Shown here piece by piece: positions 16,543 to 23,857 of a DNA stretch of 64,000 nucleotides (position 1 is its first letter; the number at the start of each line of letters is the position of its first letter). The stretch comes from Saccharopolyspora aridisoli (GTDB lineage Bacteria > Actinomycetota > Actinomycetes > Mycobacteriales > Pseudonocardiaceae). Made by a program: the position numbers and the translations under genes. The notes under the pieces were generated by a model, which did no database searches, had not been told where the DNA came from, and saw nothing but the letters and a program-made list of their open reading frames with translations. The stretch covers positions 1 to 64,000 of the forward strand of contig NZ_SMKV01000005.1 of assembly GCF_004348445.1 (NCBI RefSeq), in the 5' to 3' direction.

Positions 16543-17283
16543 TCAGGACGCCACGGGCTCCCGCGCACGGGAAGTCGGCCGGGCCTGTTCGGCCTCGACT
16601 CGATCCGGGTGCCGCCAGAGACCCTCGCGCGCGACGATGGGCAGCACGCCTTCACGAACCGGTACGCCTCCTCCAGGGTGCGGGTGCCCGGAGAAGCACG
16701 AACTCGTCGATCCGCTCGGCGGCCTCGGCGTGACCGCCCACCAGCGCGGTTCCCGCTCCCCGCACACCAGGCCGAGCCCGGCCCACAGGCCCGGTTAGAC
16801 CTCCAGCTCCGAGGTCAAGCCCTCGTGGCAGCTCCAACATGCGATCCTGGCCCTCGGACTCGCTGCGCCTGCCCGCTCGATGACCGACGGGTCGCGCTGC
16901 GCGCGGTCCGCCCCAGGAAGGCCAGCGTCGCCGGGCGGGCCGCCACCCGCGGTGCGCGTGGGCGTGCCGTGCCCGCCGCCGACGAGGTAGCGGCTGTCGC
17001 CGCAAGCGGGCAGGAACCGGTCGAGCGTCGAGGACAACCGCTCCTGCCATCTGTCCGATGTGGACTCGTGGACCGAGTCGAGCGGGTGGAGGGATCAGCT
17101 AGCACGTGCAGGTCGAGCTGCTCCACACCCGCGAGGTACTCGGCGAGCAGCTGCTGGTTGGCCTCGACGAAGTCGGACTCGTAGCGCCACCCGGTTCGGC
17201 GGCAGCGCGTCGGCTGCGCGGGTGGCGTCGGCCACCAGGGCGGTGAGCGTCGCCATGAGTGCTCGCACATGAGGTCGTGGAGG
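16543..17283 (-). pseudogene. decayed protein-coding gene with several frameshifts, family unknown
   Basis: Protein-like pieces follow one another on the minus strand in different frames. ALMATLTALVADATRAADAL (near 17258-17190) passes to YESDFVEANQQLLAEYLAGV (near 17183-17120), then LDSVHESTSDRWQERLSSTL (near 17085-17025) and DRFLPACGDSRYLVGGGHG, and finally AEAAERIDEFVLL and REGVLPIVAREGLWRHP close to a stop at 16543. Reading them in order needs at least three frame changes, so the gene is dead. I do not recognise the family. Extent and exact frameshift points are estimates. Confidence 0.6.
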
Positions 17284-17516
17284 AAATGATCGCCTGCTCG
17301 CTGGTCGGCGAACCGTCCACCGACCACCACCCGCCGGAGATGCACCAGGAGGCCAGCCTCGAACTCCCGACCGAAGCGCTGCTCCAAGCCGCGGAGAAGG
17401 CCGACCTCCTGGTGATCGGTTCACCCGGACGCCACATCGTGCGCTCCACGACGCTGGGCTCCACGAGCCACGCCCTGGTGCACTACTCCGACTGCGCCGT
17501 GGCCGTCGTCCGCTGA
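17259..17516 (+). pseudogene. C-terminal half of a universal stress protein (UspA)
   Basis: An 85-codon plus-strand frame ends in ALLQAAEKADLLVIGSPGRH, then VRSTTLGSTSHALVHYSDCAVAVVR. This is the ATP-binding G-2x-G-9x-G(S/T) end of a Usp domain (PF00582). Family members have about 140 residues per domain; the first strand with the ATP-binding Asp and the following helices are absent, and no ribosome site precedes the frame. The 5' end overlaps the decayed minus-strand gene, so a deletion or rearrangement probably joined the two. It may be silent. Confidence 0.7.
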
Positions 17517-17517
17517 C

Positions 17518-17928
17518 TCACAGACCGGTTCGGTACGTGAAGCGGGCCTTGCCGATCCAGATCTCGTCGCCGTCGCGCAACTCGGCGGTGTCGACCGGGA
17601 GCCGGTTGAGGTAGGTGCCGTTGAGCGAACCGCCGTCGACGAGCACGTGGGAATCGCCCCGCCGCCGGATCTCGGCGTGCTGCTTGGACACCGTGATGTC
17701 GTCGACGACTATGTCGCATATGGCGTCTCGACCTATGGTGGTGCGCTCGGTCTGGAGCACGAAACCGCACCCGGCGGCGTTGCCGCGGTTGATCATCAAG
17801 CGGGGGCGGCCGCTGAGCTCATCGGCGGAACGAGGTGCCGGAACCTCGTGTGGAGCAGACGCTCGGGCGGTGTCGGCCTGCTCTTCGACCGCGTTCGATG
17901 CCGACGCGCCGATCCTGGTCTGTTCCAT
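17518..17928 (-). CDS. FHA-domain protein (GarA/OdhI-like)
   Basis: A 136-residue protein. Residues about 1-45 are a low-complexity N-terminus and about 50-136 an FHA domain that binds phosphothreonine. FHA signatures are TIGRDAICDIVVDDITVSKQ, HAEIRRRGD and LVDGGSLNGTYLNRLPV. Length and order match GarA/OdhI, the regulators of 2-oxoglutarate dehydrogenase and glutamate metabolism, but the conserved ETT phosphorylation motif is not in the reading frame from the favoured start (ATG 17928, preceded by AGGGAGACGACG). It may be a related FHA adaptor rather than GarA itself. Confidence 0.8.
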   Translation of the reverse strand: MEQTRIGASASNAVEEQADTARASAPHEVPAPRSADELSGRPRLMINRGNAAGCGFVLQTERTTIGRDAICDIVVDDITVSKQHAEIRRRGDSHVLVDGGSLNGTYLNRLPVDTAELRDGDEIWIGKARFTYRTGL

Positions 17929-18090
17929 CGTCGTCTCCCTAGCCAACAAGCGTGATACCTCCGAAAATGCACCTGCCCGTGACCGGGCGGCTACACACAG
18001 CATGCCGAAGGTCTGACCGCTGTCGCTAGGACCAACGTCCTCAATTCATCGAACCGGAGCCGCACACGTGGTCAGGACCCCGATCCGAGT

Positions 18091-18125
18091 CCGCGGGGCC
18101 GCCGATCGCGACGACGGCCCCGCGG
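18091..18125. terminator. hairpin terminator of the sugar ABC operon
   Basis: Perfect 11-bp stem CCGCGGGGCCG / CGGCCCCGCGG with a 13-base loop, just downstream of the last minus-strand gene of the operon (stop at 18133). Confidence 0.8.
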
Positions 18126-18132
18126 TCGCTGA

Positions 18133-18954
18133 TTACTTCACCGCCCCCATCGACAGACCGCGCACCAGGTGGTTCTGCGCGACCCAGCCGATGACCATCA
18201 CCGGCAGCGAGGCCAGCAGGGCCGCCGCCGACAGCTGCGCCCAGTACAGGCCCTCACTGGTGATGAAGCCGACCAGGAACACCGGCACCGTTCCCGCCTG
18301 CGCGGCGGTGAGGTTGACCGCGTAGAAGAACTCCGTCCAGGAGAAGATCACGCAGATCAGCGCCGTCGCGGCGATTCCCGGCGCCACGACCGGGAGGATC
18401 ACCCGGAACAGCAGCACCGGCAGCGGCGCACCGTCGACCCGGGCGGCCTCGACCATCTCCCTCGGGACTTCGAGGAAGAACGAGCGCATCATCCACACCG
18501 CTAGCGGCAGGTTCATCGCGGTGTAGAGGATGACCAGCGCCCAGACGTTGTCCAGCAGACCGATGTTCTGCGAGATGACGTACAGCGGGATGATCGCCGC
18601 CACGATCGGAAGCATCTTGGTCGACAAGAAGAATCCGAGAACGCCCTGGGTGCCGGGCACCGCCGCGATGGACAGCGAGTAGGCCGCCGGGACCGCCAGC
18701 AGCAGCACCAGCAACGTCGACACCACCGTCACGAACGCCGAGTTGCCCAGGTACGGGAGGAATCCGCGTTCCAGGATCCCGGCGAACTGGGTCAGCGTCG
18801 GTGTGAAGAGCAGCTTCGGCGGGTCGGTGTAGGCGTCGGCCTCCTCCTTGAAGGAGGTCACCACCATCCAGAGCAACGGGAAGACGAACAGGATCGCCAC
18901 GACCCAGGTGAACGCGGTCAGCGCCCACCGGCCGATCGGGTTCGCGGAATGCAT
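18133..18954 (-). CDS. carbohydrate ABC transporter permease (MalG-type)
   Basis: A 273-residue inner-membrane permease of the CUT1 class, six membrane helices. The EAA loop that docks the ATPase is MVEAARVDGAPLPVLLFRVI, and LPLAVWMMRSFF with ATALICVIFSWTEFFYAVNL are typical MalG regions. ATG 18954 overlaps the stop of the preceding permease by one base (TGATG). With the SBP at 19874 and the other permease it forms a full importer except for the ATPase; CUT1 systems in actinobacteria often borrow a shared MsiK-like ATPase. The polyol dehydrogenase in the operon suggests a polyol or sugar substrate. Confidence 0.9.
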   Translation of the reverse strand: MHSANPIGRWALTAFTWVVAILFVFPLLWMVVTSFKEEADAYTDPPKLLFTPTLTQFAGILERGFLPYLGNSAFVTVVSTLLVLLLAVPAAYSLSIAAVPGTQGVLGFFLSTKMLPIVAAIIPLYVISQNIGLLDNVWALVILYTAMNLPLAVWMMRSFFLEVPREMVEAARVDGAPLPVLLFRVILPVVAPGIAATALICVIFSWTEFFYAVNLTAAQAGTVPVFLVGFITSEGLYWAQLSAAALLASLPVMVIGWVAQNHLVRGLSMGAVK

Positions 18955-19877
18955 CAGCGCACCTCGCTCAAGCCGAAGGTCCGGAACATCAAGCGCAGCG
19001 CGAAGTTCGCCACGATCAGCGTCAGGATGACCACGACGACGCCCATCGCCGAGGACTGACCGATGTCGAAGCCCTCGAACGCTCGCTGGTAGATGTAGTA
19101 CGGCAGGTTGGTGCTGGCGGTGCCCGGACCACCCTGCGTCATGAGGAAGATCGCGTCGAAGCTGTTGACGATGTAGATCGCCCCGAGCAGCCCCGCAAGC
19201 TGGAGGTACCGGGCCAGCTGCGGGAGCGTGATCGACACGAACGTCCGCCACCGGCCGGCGCCGTCGACCGATGCCGCCTCCAGCACCTCCTTGGACTGGG
19301 CCTGCAGGCCCGCCAGGATCAGCAGCATCATGAACGGCGTCCACTGCCAGATGACCTGGGTCATCACCGCGGCCAGCGGGTACTCGGCCAGCCAGTCGGT
19401 GTCACCGCCGAGCACGAAGTTCAGCAACCCGTAGGTGGGGTCGAACATCGTGGTCTTCCACAGCAGCGCACCCGCCGCGGGGAGGATCAGGAACGGCGTG
19501 ATCAGCAGGGTGCGAACCACGCCGCGTCCCAGGAACTTCCGGTCCAGCAGGATCGCCAGGCCCAGCCCCAGCAGCATCGAGATGAACACGCACACCACGG
19601 TCAGCACCACGGTGTTGATCAGCGCTCCGCGGAACTGGCTGTCGGCGAAGACGTCGACGTAGTTGCGCAGGCCCACGAAGTGCCGCGAGCCCGGCCGCAC
19701 CAGGTTCCAGGACTGGAACGAGTAGAACACCGTCATCAGGAACGGGATCTGGGTCACCAGCACCGTGAACAGCAGCGCGGGCAGCAGCGGCGCGCGGCGC
19801 AGCCAGGTGCTCGACGCCGTGGTCTCCTTCTTGTTCACCACGGGCGCCTGAACTTCTTCGACCACCGTTTGGCTCAT
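18954..19877 (-). CDS. carbohydrate ABC transporter permease (MalF/UgpA-type)
   Basis: A 307-residue CUT1 permease with six helices after a 25-residue cytoplasmic tail. Helix 1 is LLPALLFTVLVTQIPFLMTV, and the EAA loop EVLEAASVDGAGRWRTFVSI contacts the ATPase. ATG 19877 overlaps the substrate-binding protein's stop by four bases (ATGA), and the 3' end overlaps the next permease by one base. It works as a heterodimer with that permease. Confidence 0.9.
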   Translation of the reverse strand: MSQTVVEEVQAPVVNKKETTASSTWLRRAPLLPALLFTVLVTQIPFLMTVFYSFQSWNLVRPGSRHFVGLRNYVDVFADSQFRGALINTVVLTVVCVFISMLLGLGLAILLDRKFLGRGVVRTLLITPFLILPAAGALLWKTTMFDPTYGLLNFVLGGDTDWLAEYPLAAVMTQVIWQWTPFMMLLILAGLQAQSKEVLEAASVDGAGRWRTFVSITLPQLARYLQLAGLLGAIYIVNSFDAIFLMTQGGPGTASTNLPYYIYQRAFEGFDIGQSSAMGVVVVILTLIVANFALRLMFRTFGLSEVR

Positions 19878-21232
19878 CGCGTCTCCCGGTAGGACTCGCC
19901 GACGGACTCGGCGTATTCCTGGGACTGCTCCAGGGCCTCGTCGACGGTGATCCGTCCGGCGATGGCCGCCGACAACTGCTGGCTGATCCGAGTTCCGAGG
20001 TCCTGGAACTCCGGGATGCCGACGAACTGGATCCCCGGGTACGGCACCGGGTTGACCATCGTGTTGGACTGCTGCGCCTTGTCGATGCCGTCCAGGGTCG
20101 GCTTCGCGTAGGCGGCAGCGGCCCGCTGGTACTCCGGGATCTCGTAGGTCGACCTGCGCACGCCCGGCGGAACCCGGTTCCAGCCGAAGGTGGTGCCGAC
20201 CTGCTTGACGAATCGCTTGGAGGTCATCCAGCTCATGAACCGCCAAGCGGCGTCCTTGTCCTTGGCGACCTTGGGCATCGCCAGCGACCAGGTGTAGAGC
20301 CAGCCGGCCTCGGCGGTGCGCTCGACGGGAGCGGCAACGTAGCCGTTCTTGCCGACCACCTTGCTCTCCGCCGGGTCCTCGTTGGTGCCTGCCATGACCG
20401 TCGCGTCGTACCACATCGCGGCTTGGCCCTGCGCGTAGTGCGTGCCGCACTCGGAGAACCCGGCGCTGGAAGCACCGACCTCACCGTGCTCGCGCACCAG
20501 GTTGACGTAGAAGTTCGCAGCCGCCTTGAACTCCGGCGAGGTGATCTGAGCGTTCCAGTTCTCGTCGAAGTAGCGGGCGCCGAAGGTGTTGGCGACCGTG
20601 GAGAACGGCGCCAGGCTCTCGCCCCAACCGGGCTTGCCGCGCAGGCAGATCCCGGAAACGCCGGTCACCGGGTTGTCCAGCTTCGCGGCGAAGTCGGCGA
20701 CCTGCTGCCACGTCGGGTGTTCCGGCATGGTCAGCCCGGCCTGCTGGAAGAGGTCCTTGCGGTAGGTCAGGAACGACGACTCGCCGTAGAACGGAACCGC
20801 GTACATCGAGCCCTGGTGCGACAGCGAATCCCGGATGCTGGGGATGAAGTCGTTCGCGTCGTAGCCGGGGGTCTTGTCGATGTAGGGCTGCAAGTTCTCC
20901 AGCCAGCCGTTGGCCGCCCACTGCGGTGTCTCGTAGTTGCTGATCATCGCCACGTCGAACTCGCCACCCTGGGTGGCGGTCGAGGCGGTGATCTTCGCGC
21001 GCGCCTGGTTCTCCGGCAGCTGCACGAACTTCAGCGTGATGCCGGGGTTCTCCTTCTCGAACTCGCCCTTGAGCGCGACCGCGTCCTCCATCTGCGGGTT
21101 GGACACGATCGCGATCACCAGGGTTCGTCCGCCGGAACCGATCGCACCGGCTCCGGCGCAGCTGGTCAGCAGCAGGCTGACCACAGCCAGCAGTGCGAGC
21201 CTTGTTCGGCTGCGCCCCGACCGCCTAGGCAT
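19874..21232 (-). CDS. sugar/polyol-binding lipoprotein of ABC importer
   Basis: A 452-residue extracytoplasmic solute-binding protein of cluster B (SBP family 1). The signal peptide RTRLALLAVVSLLLTSC ends in a lipobox LTSC, so the mature protein is lipid-anchored outside the membrane. Mature landmarks are LKGEFEKENPGITLKFVQLP and AQGQAAMWYDATVMAG, both usual in sorbitol/mannitol-type binding proteins. ATG 21232 follows GGAGGTG. It overlaps the dehydrogenase stop by 8 bases and the next permease by 4, so the operon order is dehydrogenase, SBP, permease, permease. Confidence 0.88.
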   Translation of the reverse strand: MPRRSGRSRTRLALLAVVSLLLTSCAGAGAIGSGGRTLVIAIVSNPQMEDAVALKGEFEKENPGITLKFVQLPENQARAKITASTATQGGEFDVAMISNYETPQWAANGWLENLQPYIDKTPGYDANDFIPSIRDSLSHQGSMYAVPFYGESSFLTYRKDLFQQAGLTMPEHPTWQQVADFAAKLDNPVTGVSGICLRGKPGWGESLAPFSTVANTFGARYFDENWNAQITSPEFKAAANFYVNLVREHGEVGASSAGFSECGTHYAQGQAAMWYDATVMAGTNEDPAESKVVGKNGYVAAPVERTAEAGWLYTWSLAMPKVAKDKDAAWRFMSWMTSKRFVKQVGTTFGWNRVPPGVRRSTYEIPEYQRAAAAYAKPTLDGIDKAQQSNTMVNPVPYPGIQFVGIPEFQDLGTRISQQLSAAIAGRITVDEALEQSQEYAESVGESYRETR

Positions 21233-22226
21233 CGGCACCTCCGGGCAGGACCTGGACCTTGAGACCGGCACCGCTGCGCATGAGTTCGAGCGCCTTGCCG
21301 AACTCCTCCAGCGGCAGCGCGTCGGTCAGCAGCTCGTCGCTGTTGATCGCACCCATCGCCATGAGGTCCAGCGCGGGACCGAAGCTGTGCAGCACCGCCA
21401 TCGAACCGACGATCTTGATCTCGTCGTTGTAGATGCGGAAGGGCGACAACGAGATCCGTGCCTCCGCCGGAGCGACGCCGAAGACCAGCAGCCGTCCGCC
21501 GCGGCGCAGCTTGTCGAACGCGGTCTCGATGGCCGGGGCCGCGCCGGTGCAGTCCACGGCGGCGTCGAAGTCGGAGTCCAGCTCGGTCACGTCCTCCACG
21601 ACGGCGACCGCGCCCAGCCGCTGCGCGCGCGGCAGCCGCGTCGCGTTGCGGTCGACGACGGTGACCTGCGCGCCCGCGCGCTGGAGCAGCTGCTGCATCA
21701 GCAGGCCCATCGTGCCCGCGCCGATGACGAGGAACTTCTCGCCGGCCTCGACGCCGATCTGGCGGACGCCGTGCACCGCGCAGGACACCGGCTCGACCAG
21801 GGCGCCCTGCTGCCAGTTCAGCGCCTCGGGCATGCGGTAGCAGTTGGCCGAGGGCACCGCGACGTACTCGGCGAACGCGCCGTCGACGGTGTCACCGGTG
21901 GCACCCCAGTTCGCGCACAGGTTTCCGTGCCCGTTGCGGCACGGGGTGCAGTAGCCGCAGAACAGCGACGGGTCGACCGCGACCCGGTCGCCCACCTCCC
22001 ACTCGCCCGGCACGTCCGGGCCCACTTCGACGACCTCGCCGGCGAACTCGTGGCCCGGCACGATCGGGTAGGGCGTCGGCGGGAAGTGCCCGTCGGCGAT
22101 GTGCACGTCGGTGCCGCAGATCCCGGTGGCCCCAACCTTCACCACCAGCTGCCGCTCCCGCGGTACCGGGTCCGGTACGTCACCAACCCGGATGGATCCG
22201 GGTTCGTCAATGATCGCGGCGCGCAT
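21225..22226 (-). CDS. zinc-dependent alcohol/polyol dehydrogenase (MDR family)
   Basis: A 333-residue medium-chain dehydrogenase oxidising a polyol or sugar alcohol with NAD(P)+. Catalytic-zinc ligands sit in GATGICGTDVHIADGHFP and PIVPGHEFAGEVVEVG; the structural-zinc cysteines are in FCGYCTPCRNGHGNLC. The Rossmann fold VIGAGTMGLLMQQLLQRAGA is followed by VVDRN, whose Asp favours NAD+. As first gene of the sugar ABC operon it probably oxidises the imported substrate to a ketose. Sorbitol, xylitol or L-iditol types are possible. ATG 22226 lies about 20 bases downstream of a SorC-type operator. Confidence 0.87.
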   Translation of the reverse strand: MRAAIIDEPGSIRVGDVPDPVPRERQLVVKVGATGICGTDVHIADGHFPPTPYPIVPGHEFAGEVVEVGPDVPGEWEVGDRVAVDPSLFCGYCTPCRNGHGNLCANWGATGDTVDGAFAEYVAVPSANCYRMPEALNWQQGALVEPVSCAVHGVRQIGVEAGEKFLVIGAGTMGLLMQQLLQRAGAQVTVVDRNATRLPRAQRLGAVAVVEDVTELDSDFDAAVDCTGAAPAIETAFDKLRRGGRLLVFGVAPAEARISLSPFRIYNDEIKIVGSMAVLHSFGPALDLMAMGAINSDELLTDALPLEEFGKALELMRSGAGLKVQVLPGGADA

Positions 22227-22246
22227 CTAACCTCCGCCTCCAGAGC

Positions 22247-22258
22247 GCTCATCTGAGC
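22247..22258. promoter_or_regulatory. probable SorC-type operator, site 1
   Basis: GCTCATCTGAGC, the reverse complement of the core of site 2 (22351-22362). It lies about 20 bases upstream of the polyol operon's first gene, where the SorC-type regulator could repress or activate. Confidence 0.65.
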
Positions 22259-22348
22259 AAACTGCTCTGTACTCTGCCCTAAACTTGCCACGCATTGAAG
22301 AGGTTCACTGGTGACCGCGTCAACCTCTGGTCGAGTTTTCACGTTATA

Positions 22349-22364
22349 GTGCTCAGATGAGCAC
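22349..22364. promoter_or_regulatory. probable SorC-type operator, site 2, covering the regulator's start codon
   Basis: GTGCTCAGATGAGCAC has perfect 7-bp arms around a 2-base centre. The ATG of the regulator (22357) lies inside the palindrome, so binding would block its own transcription or translation. It pairs with site 1 about 100 bases away, suggesting loop formation. Confidence 0.7.
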
Positions 22365-23337
22365 ACCCCGGCCGCGGAGCGGTCTGATCGACACCATGAC
22401 TGCGGCGTCCATCGCGCACCGCTTCTACGTGGCCGGGCGCTCGAAGCTGGAGATCGCCGAGGAGTTCGGGATCAGCCGCTTCAAGGTTGCCCGGATCCTG
22501 GCATCAGCCCTGGAGAACGGTTTGATCAAGCTCTCGTTCGAGTTGCCGTTCCCGGTCGACGTGGAGCAGTCCGAACAGCTCCGCACGGCCTACGGGCTGC
22601 GCCGGGTGCTGGTGCTCAACCGAGCGCAATCCAAGGCCGAGCGGCCGGAGCTTCGCCGCCGAGTGGGCGTGCTCGCCGCCCAGCTCCTCTCCGAGATCAC
22701 CGTTCCCGGCGACGTCATCGGCCTGTCCTGGGCGAGATCGGTCAACGCCATGGCCGAGGCGATCCGCAGCCTGCCCAAGTGCCCCATCGTCCAGCTGTGC
22801 GGCGTCCAAGCGGGCATGGACATGCGCGACCGTTCGGTGGAAACGGTGGGCCGAGTGGCCGCGGCCAGCGGCGGCGACTCCTACCCCATCTACGGGCCAC
22901 TGGTCCTCCCCGACCGCCGCACCACTGAGATCCTGCGCAACCAGCCCGGCATCGCCGAGACCTTCGAGCAGTTCCAGCACCTGACCAAGGCCGTGGTCAG
23001 CATCGGCGCCTGGCAGGCGAACGAGTCCACCGTCTACGACGCGCTGAGCCCCGCCGAACGCGAGTCGATCCGCCAGCGCGGAGCCACCGCCGAGATCGCC
23101 GCCCGACTCTTCGACTCCGACGGCAACGCGCTGTCCACCGGACTGGCCCATCACGTCCTGGCGATCCCGCACGAGCAGCTGCGGGCCGTGCCGGAGGTGA
23201 TCGCCGTCGGCTACACCACCCCGAAGGCCCGCGCCATAGACGCGGTGCTGCGCTCCGGGATCGTCAACACCCTCATCACCGACGCCGACGCCGCCGACCG
23301 GCTCCTGCAGCACGTCACCGAACGCCCGCTGCAGTAG
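22357..23337 (+). CDS. SorC/DeoR-type sugar-binding transcriptional regulator
   Basis: A 326-residue regulator. Residues about 15-60 hold an HTH (EIAEEFGISRFKVARILASA), and the rest is the sugar-phosphate-binding SorC domain (PF04198) with GDVIGLSWARSVNAMAEAI and VVSIGAWQANESTVYD. It is divergent from the polyol operon and very likely controls it through the two matching palindromes in the intergenic region. The ligand should be the imported polyol or its phosphate or keto product. A terminator follows. Confidence 0.9.
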   Translation: MSTPRPRSGLIDTMTAASIAHRFYVAGRSKLEIAEEFGISRFKVARILASALENGLIKLSFELPFPVDVEQSEQLRTAYGLRRVLVLNRAQSKAERPELRRRVGVLAAQLLSEITVPGDVIGLSWARSVNAMAEAIRSLPKCPIVQLCGVQAGMDMRDRSVETVGRVAAASGGDSYPIYGPLVLPDRRTTEILRNQPGIAETFEQFQHLTKAVVSIGAWQANESTVYDALSPAERESIRQRGATAEIAARLFDSDGNALSTGLAHHVLAIPHEQLRAVPEVIAVGYTTPKARAIDAVLRSGIVNTLITDADAADRLLQHVTERPLQ

Positions 23338-23342
23338 GGAGG

Positions 23343-23377
23343 AGGGCGGAGCGACACCCCCAGCGCCGCTCCGCCCT
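23343..23377. terminator. hairpin terminator of the SorC-type gene
   Basis: Perfect 11-bp stem AGGGCGGAGCG / CGCTCCGCCCT with a 13-base loop, starting 5 bases after the stop. Confidence 0.85.
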
Positions 23378-23382
23378 TCGAA

Positions 23383-23416
23383 CCCGTTTCCCGGTCACAG
23401 CACCACGGGAAACGGG
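23383..23416. repeat. inverted repeat, copy 1 (CCCGTTTCCCG type)
   Basis: CCCGTTTCCCG - 12 bases - CGGGAAACGGG, perfect 11-bp arms. An almost identical structure lies at 23807-23841 on the other side of the small membrane gene. This copy is at the 3' end of that gene and could act as terminator or operator. Confidence 0.7.
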
Positions 23417-23439
23417 AAACCGGACCAATTGCCCACCGC

Positions 23440-23721
23440 TCAGCTCATTCCTCGGTGAAGATCCGTCGCGGAACGCAGCACTGCTGACGCGTTCTTGACG
23501 ATGTCATTCCACGACTCGACGGCTACGAGGATTGCGGCGGCCATGACGACGACTAGCGCCACCAATGCGGTTCCGGACAAGTTCAACGAGGCGAGCTCGA
23601 AGATCGCCCACAACTGGACTGCGGTGAATCCCAACGTCATCGCAACTCGGCCGAGCAGAACCTCCGGCGGGGCGCTGCGCTGTTCGGGTGTCAATTCGCG
23701 GGAGAGGTCGTCGGTGATCAT
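23440..23721 (-). CDS. small two-helix membrane protein, function unknown
   Basis: A 93-residue protein with an acidic N-terminus (MITDDLSRELTPEQRSAPPE) and two membrane helices (VAMTLGFTAVQLWAIFELA; TALVALVVVMAAAILVAVES), ending in a soluble tail. ATG 23721 follows GGAGAAGTG. It is divergent from the XRE regulator of the TIR locus and bracketed by two copies of the same inverted repeat, so it may belong to that locus. Not recognised as a named family. Confidence 0.6.
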   Translation of the reverse strand: MITDDLSRELTPEQRSAPPEVLLGRVAMTLGFTAVQLWAIFELASLNLSGTALVALVVVMAAAILVAVESWNDIVKNASAVLRSATDLHRGMS

Positions 23722-23806
23722 CACTTCTCCTATGGTCGGGCGGAGTTCCAGTTTCTCGACTGGACCCGCACTCACCACCATGTGCCGTGGCGCGCCTGGC
23801 CGAACA

Positions 23807-23841
23807 CCCGTTTCCCGGTGCCGAGAGAATCGGGAAACGGG
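23807..23841. repeat. inverted repeat, copy 2 (probable operator of the TIR locus)
   Basis: CCCGTTTCCCG - 13 bases - CGGGAAACGGG, perfect 11-bp arms matching copy 1 at 23383-23416. It ends 16 bases before the TTG start of the XRE regulator, in the intergenic region shared with the small membrane gene; an operator bound by that regulator is the simplest reading. Confidence 0.7.
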
Positions 23842-23857
23842 CAACCCGGAGGACGAG

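Noticed and set aside
17929-18003. An upstream extension of the FHA gene giving a GarA-like RETT motif
   Set aside because: The Thr codons lie in the AGGGAGACGACG ribosome site before ATG 17928, and no start with its own site lies upstream. The motif is probably coincidental.
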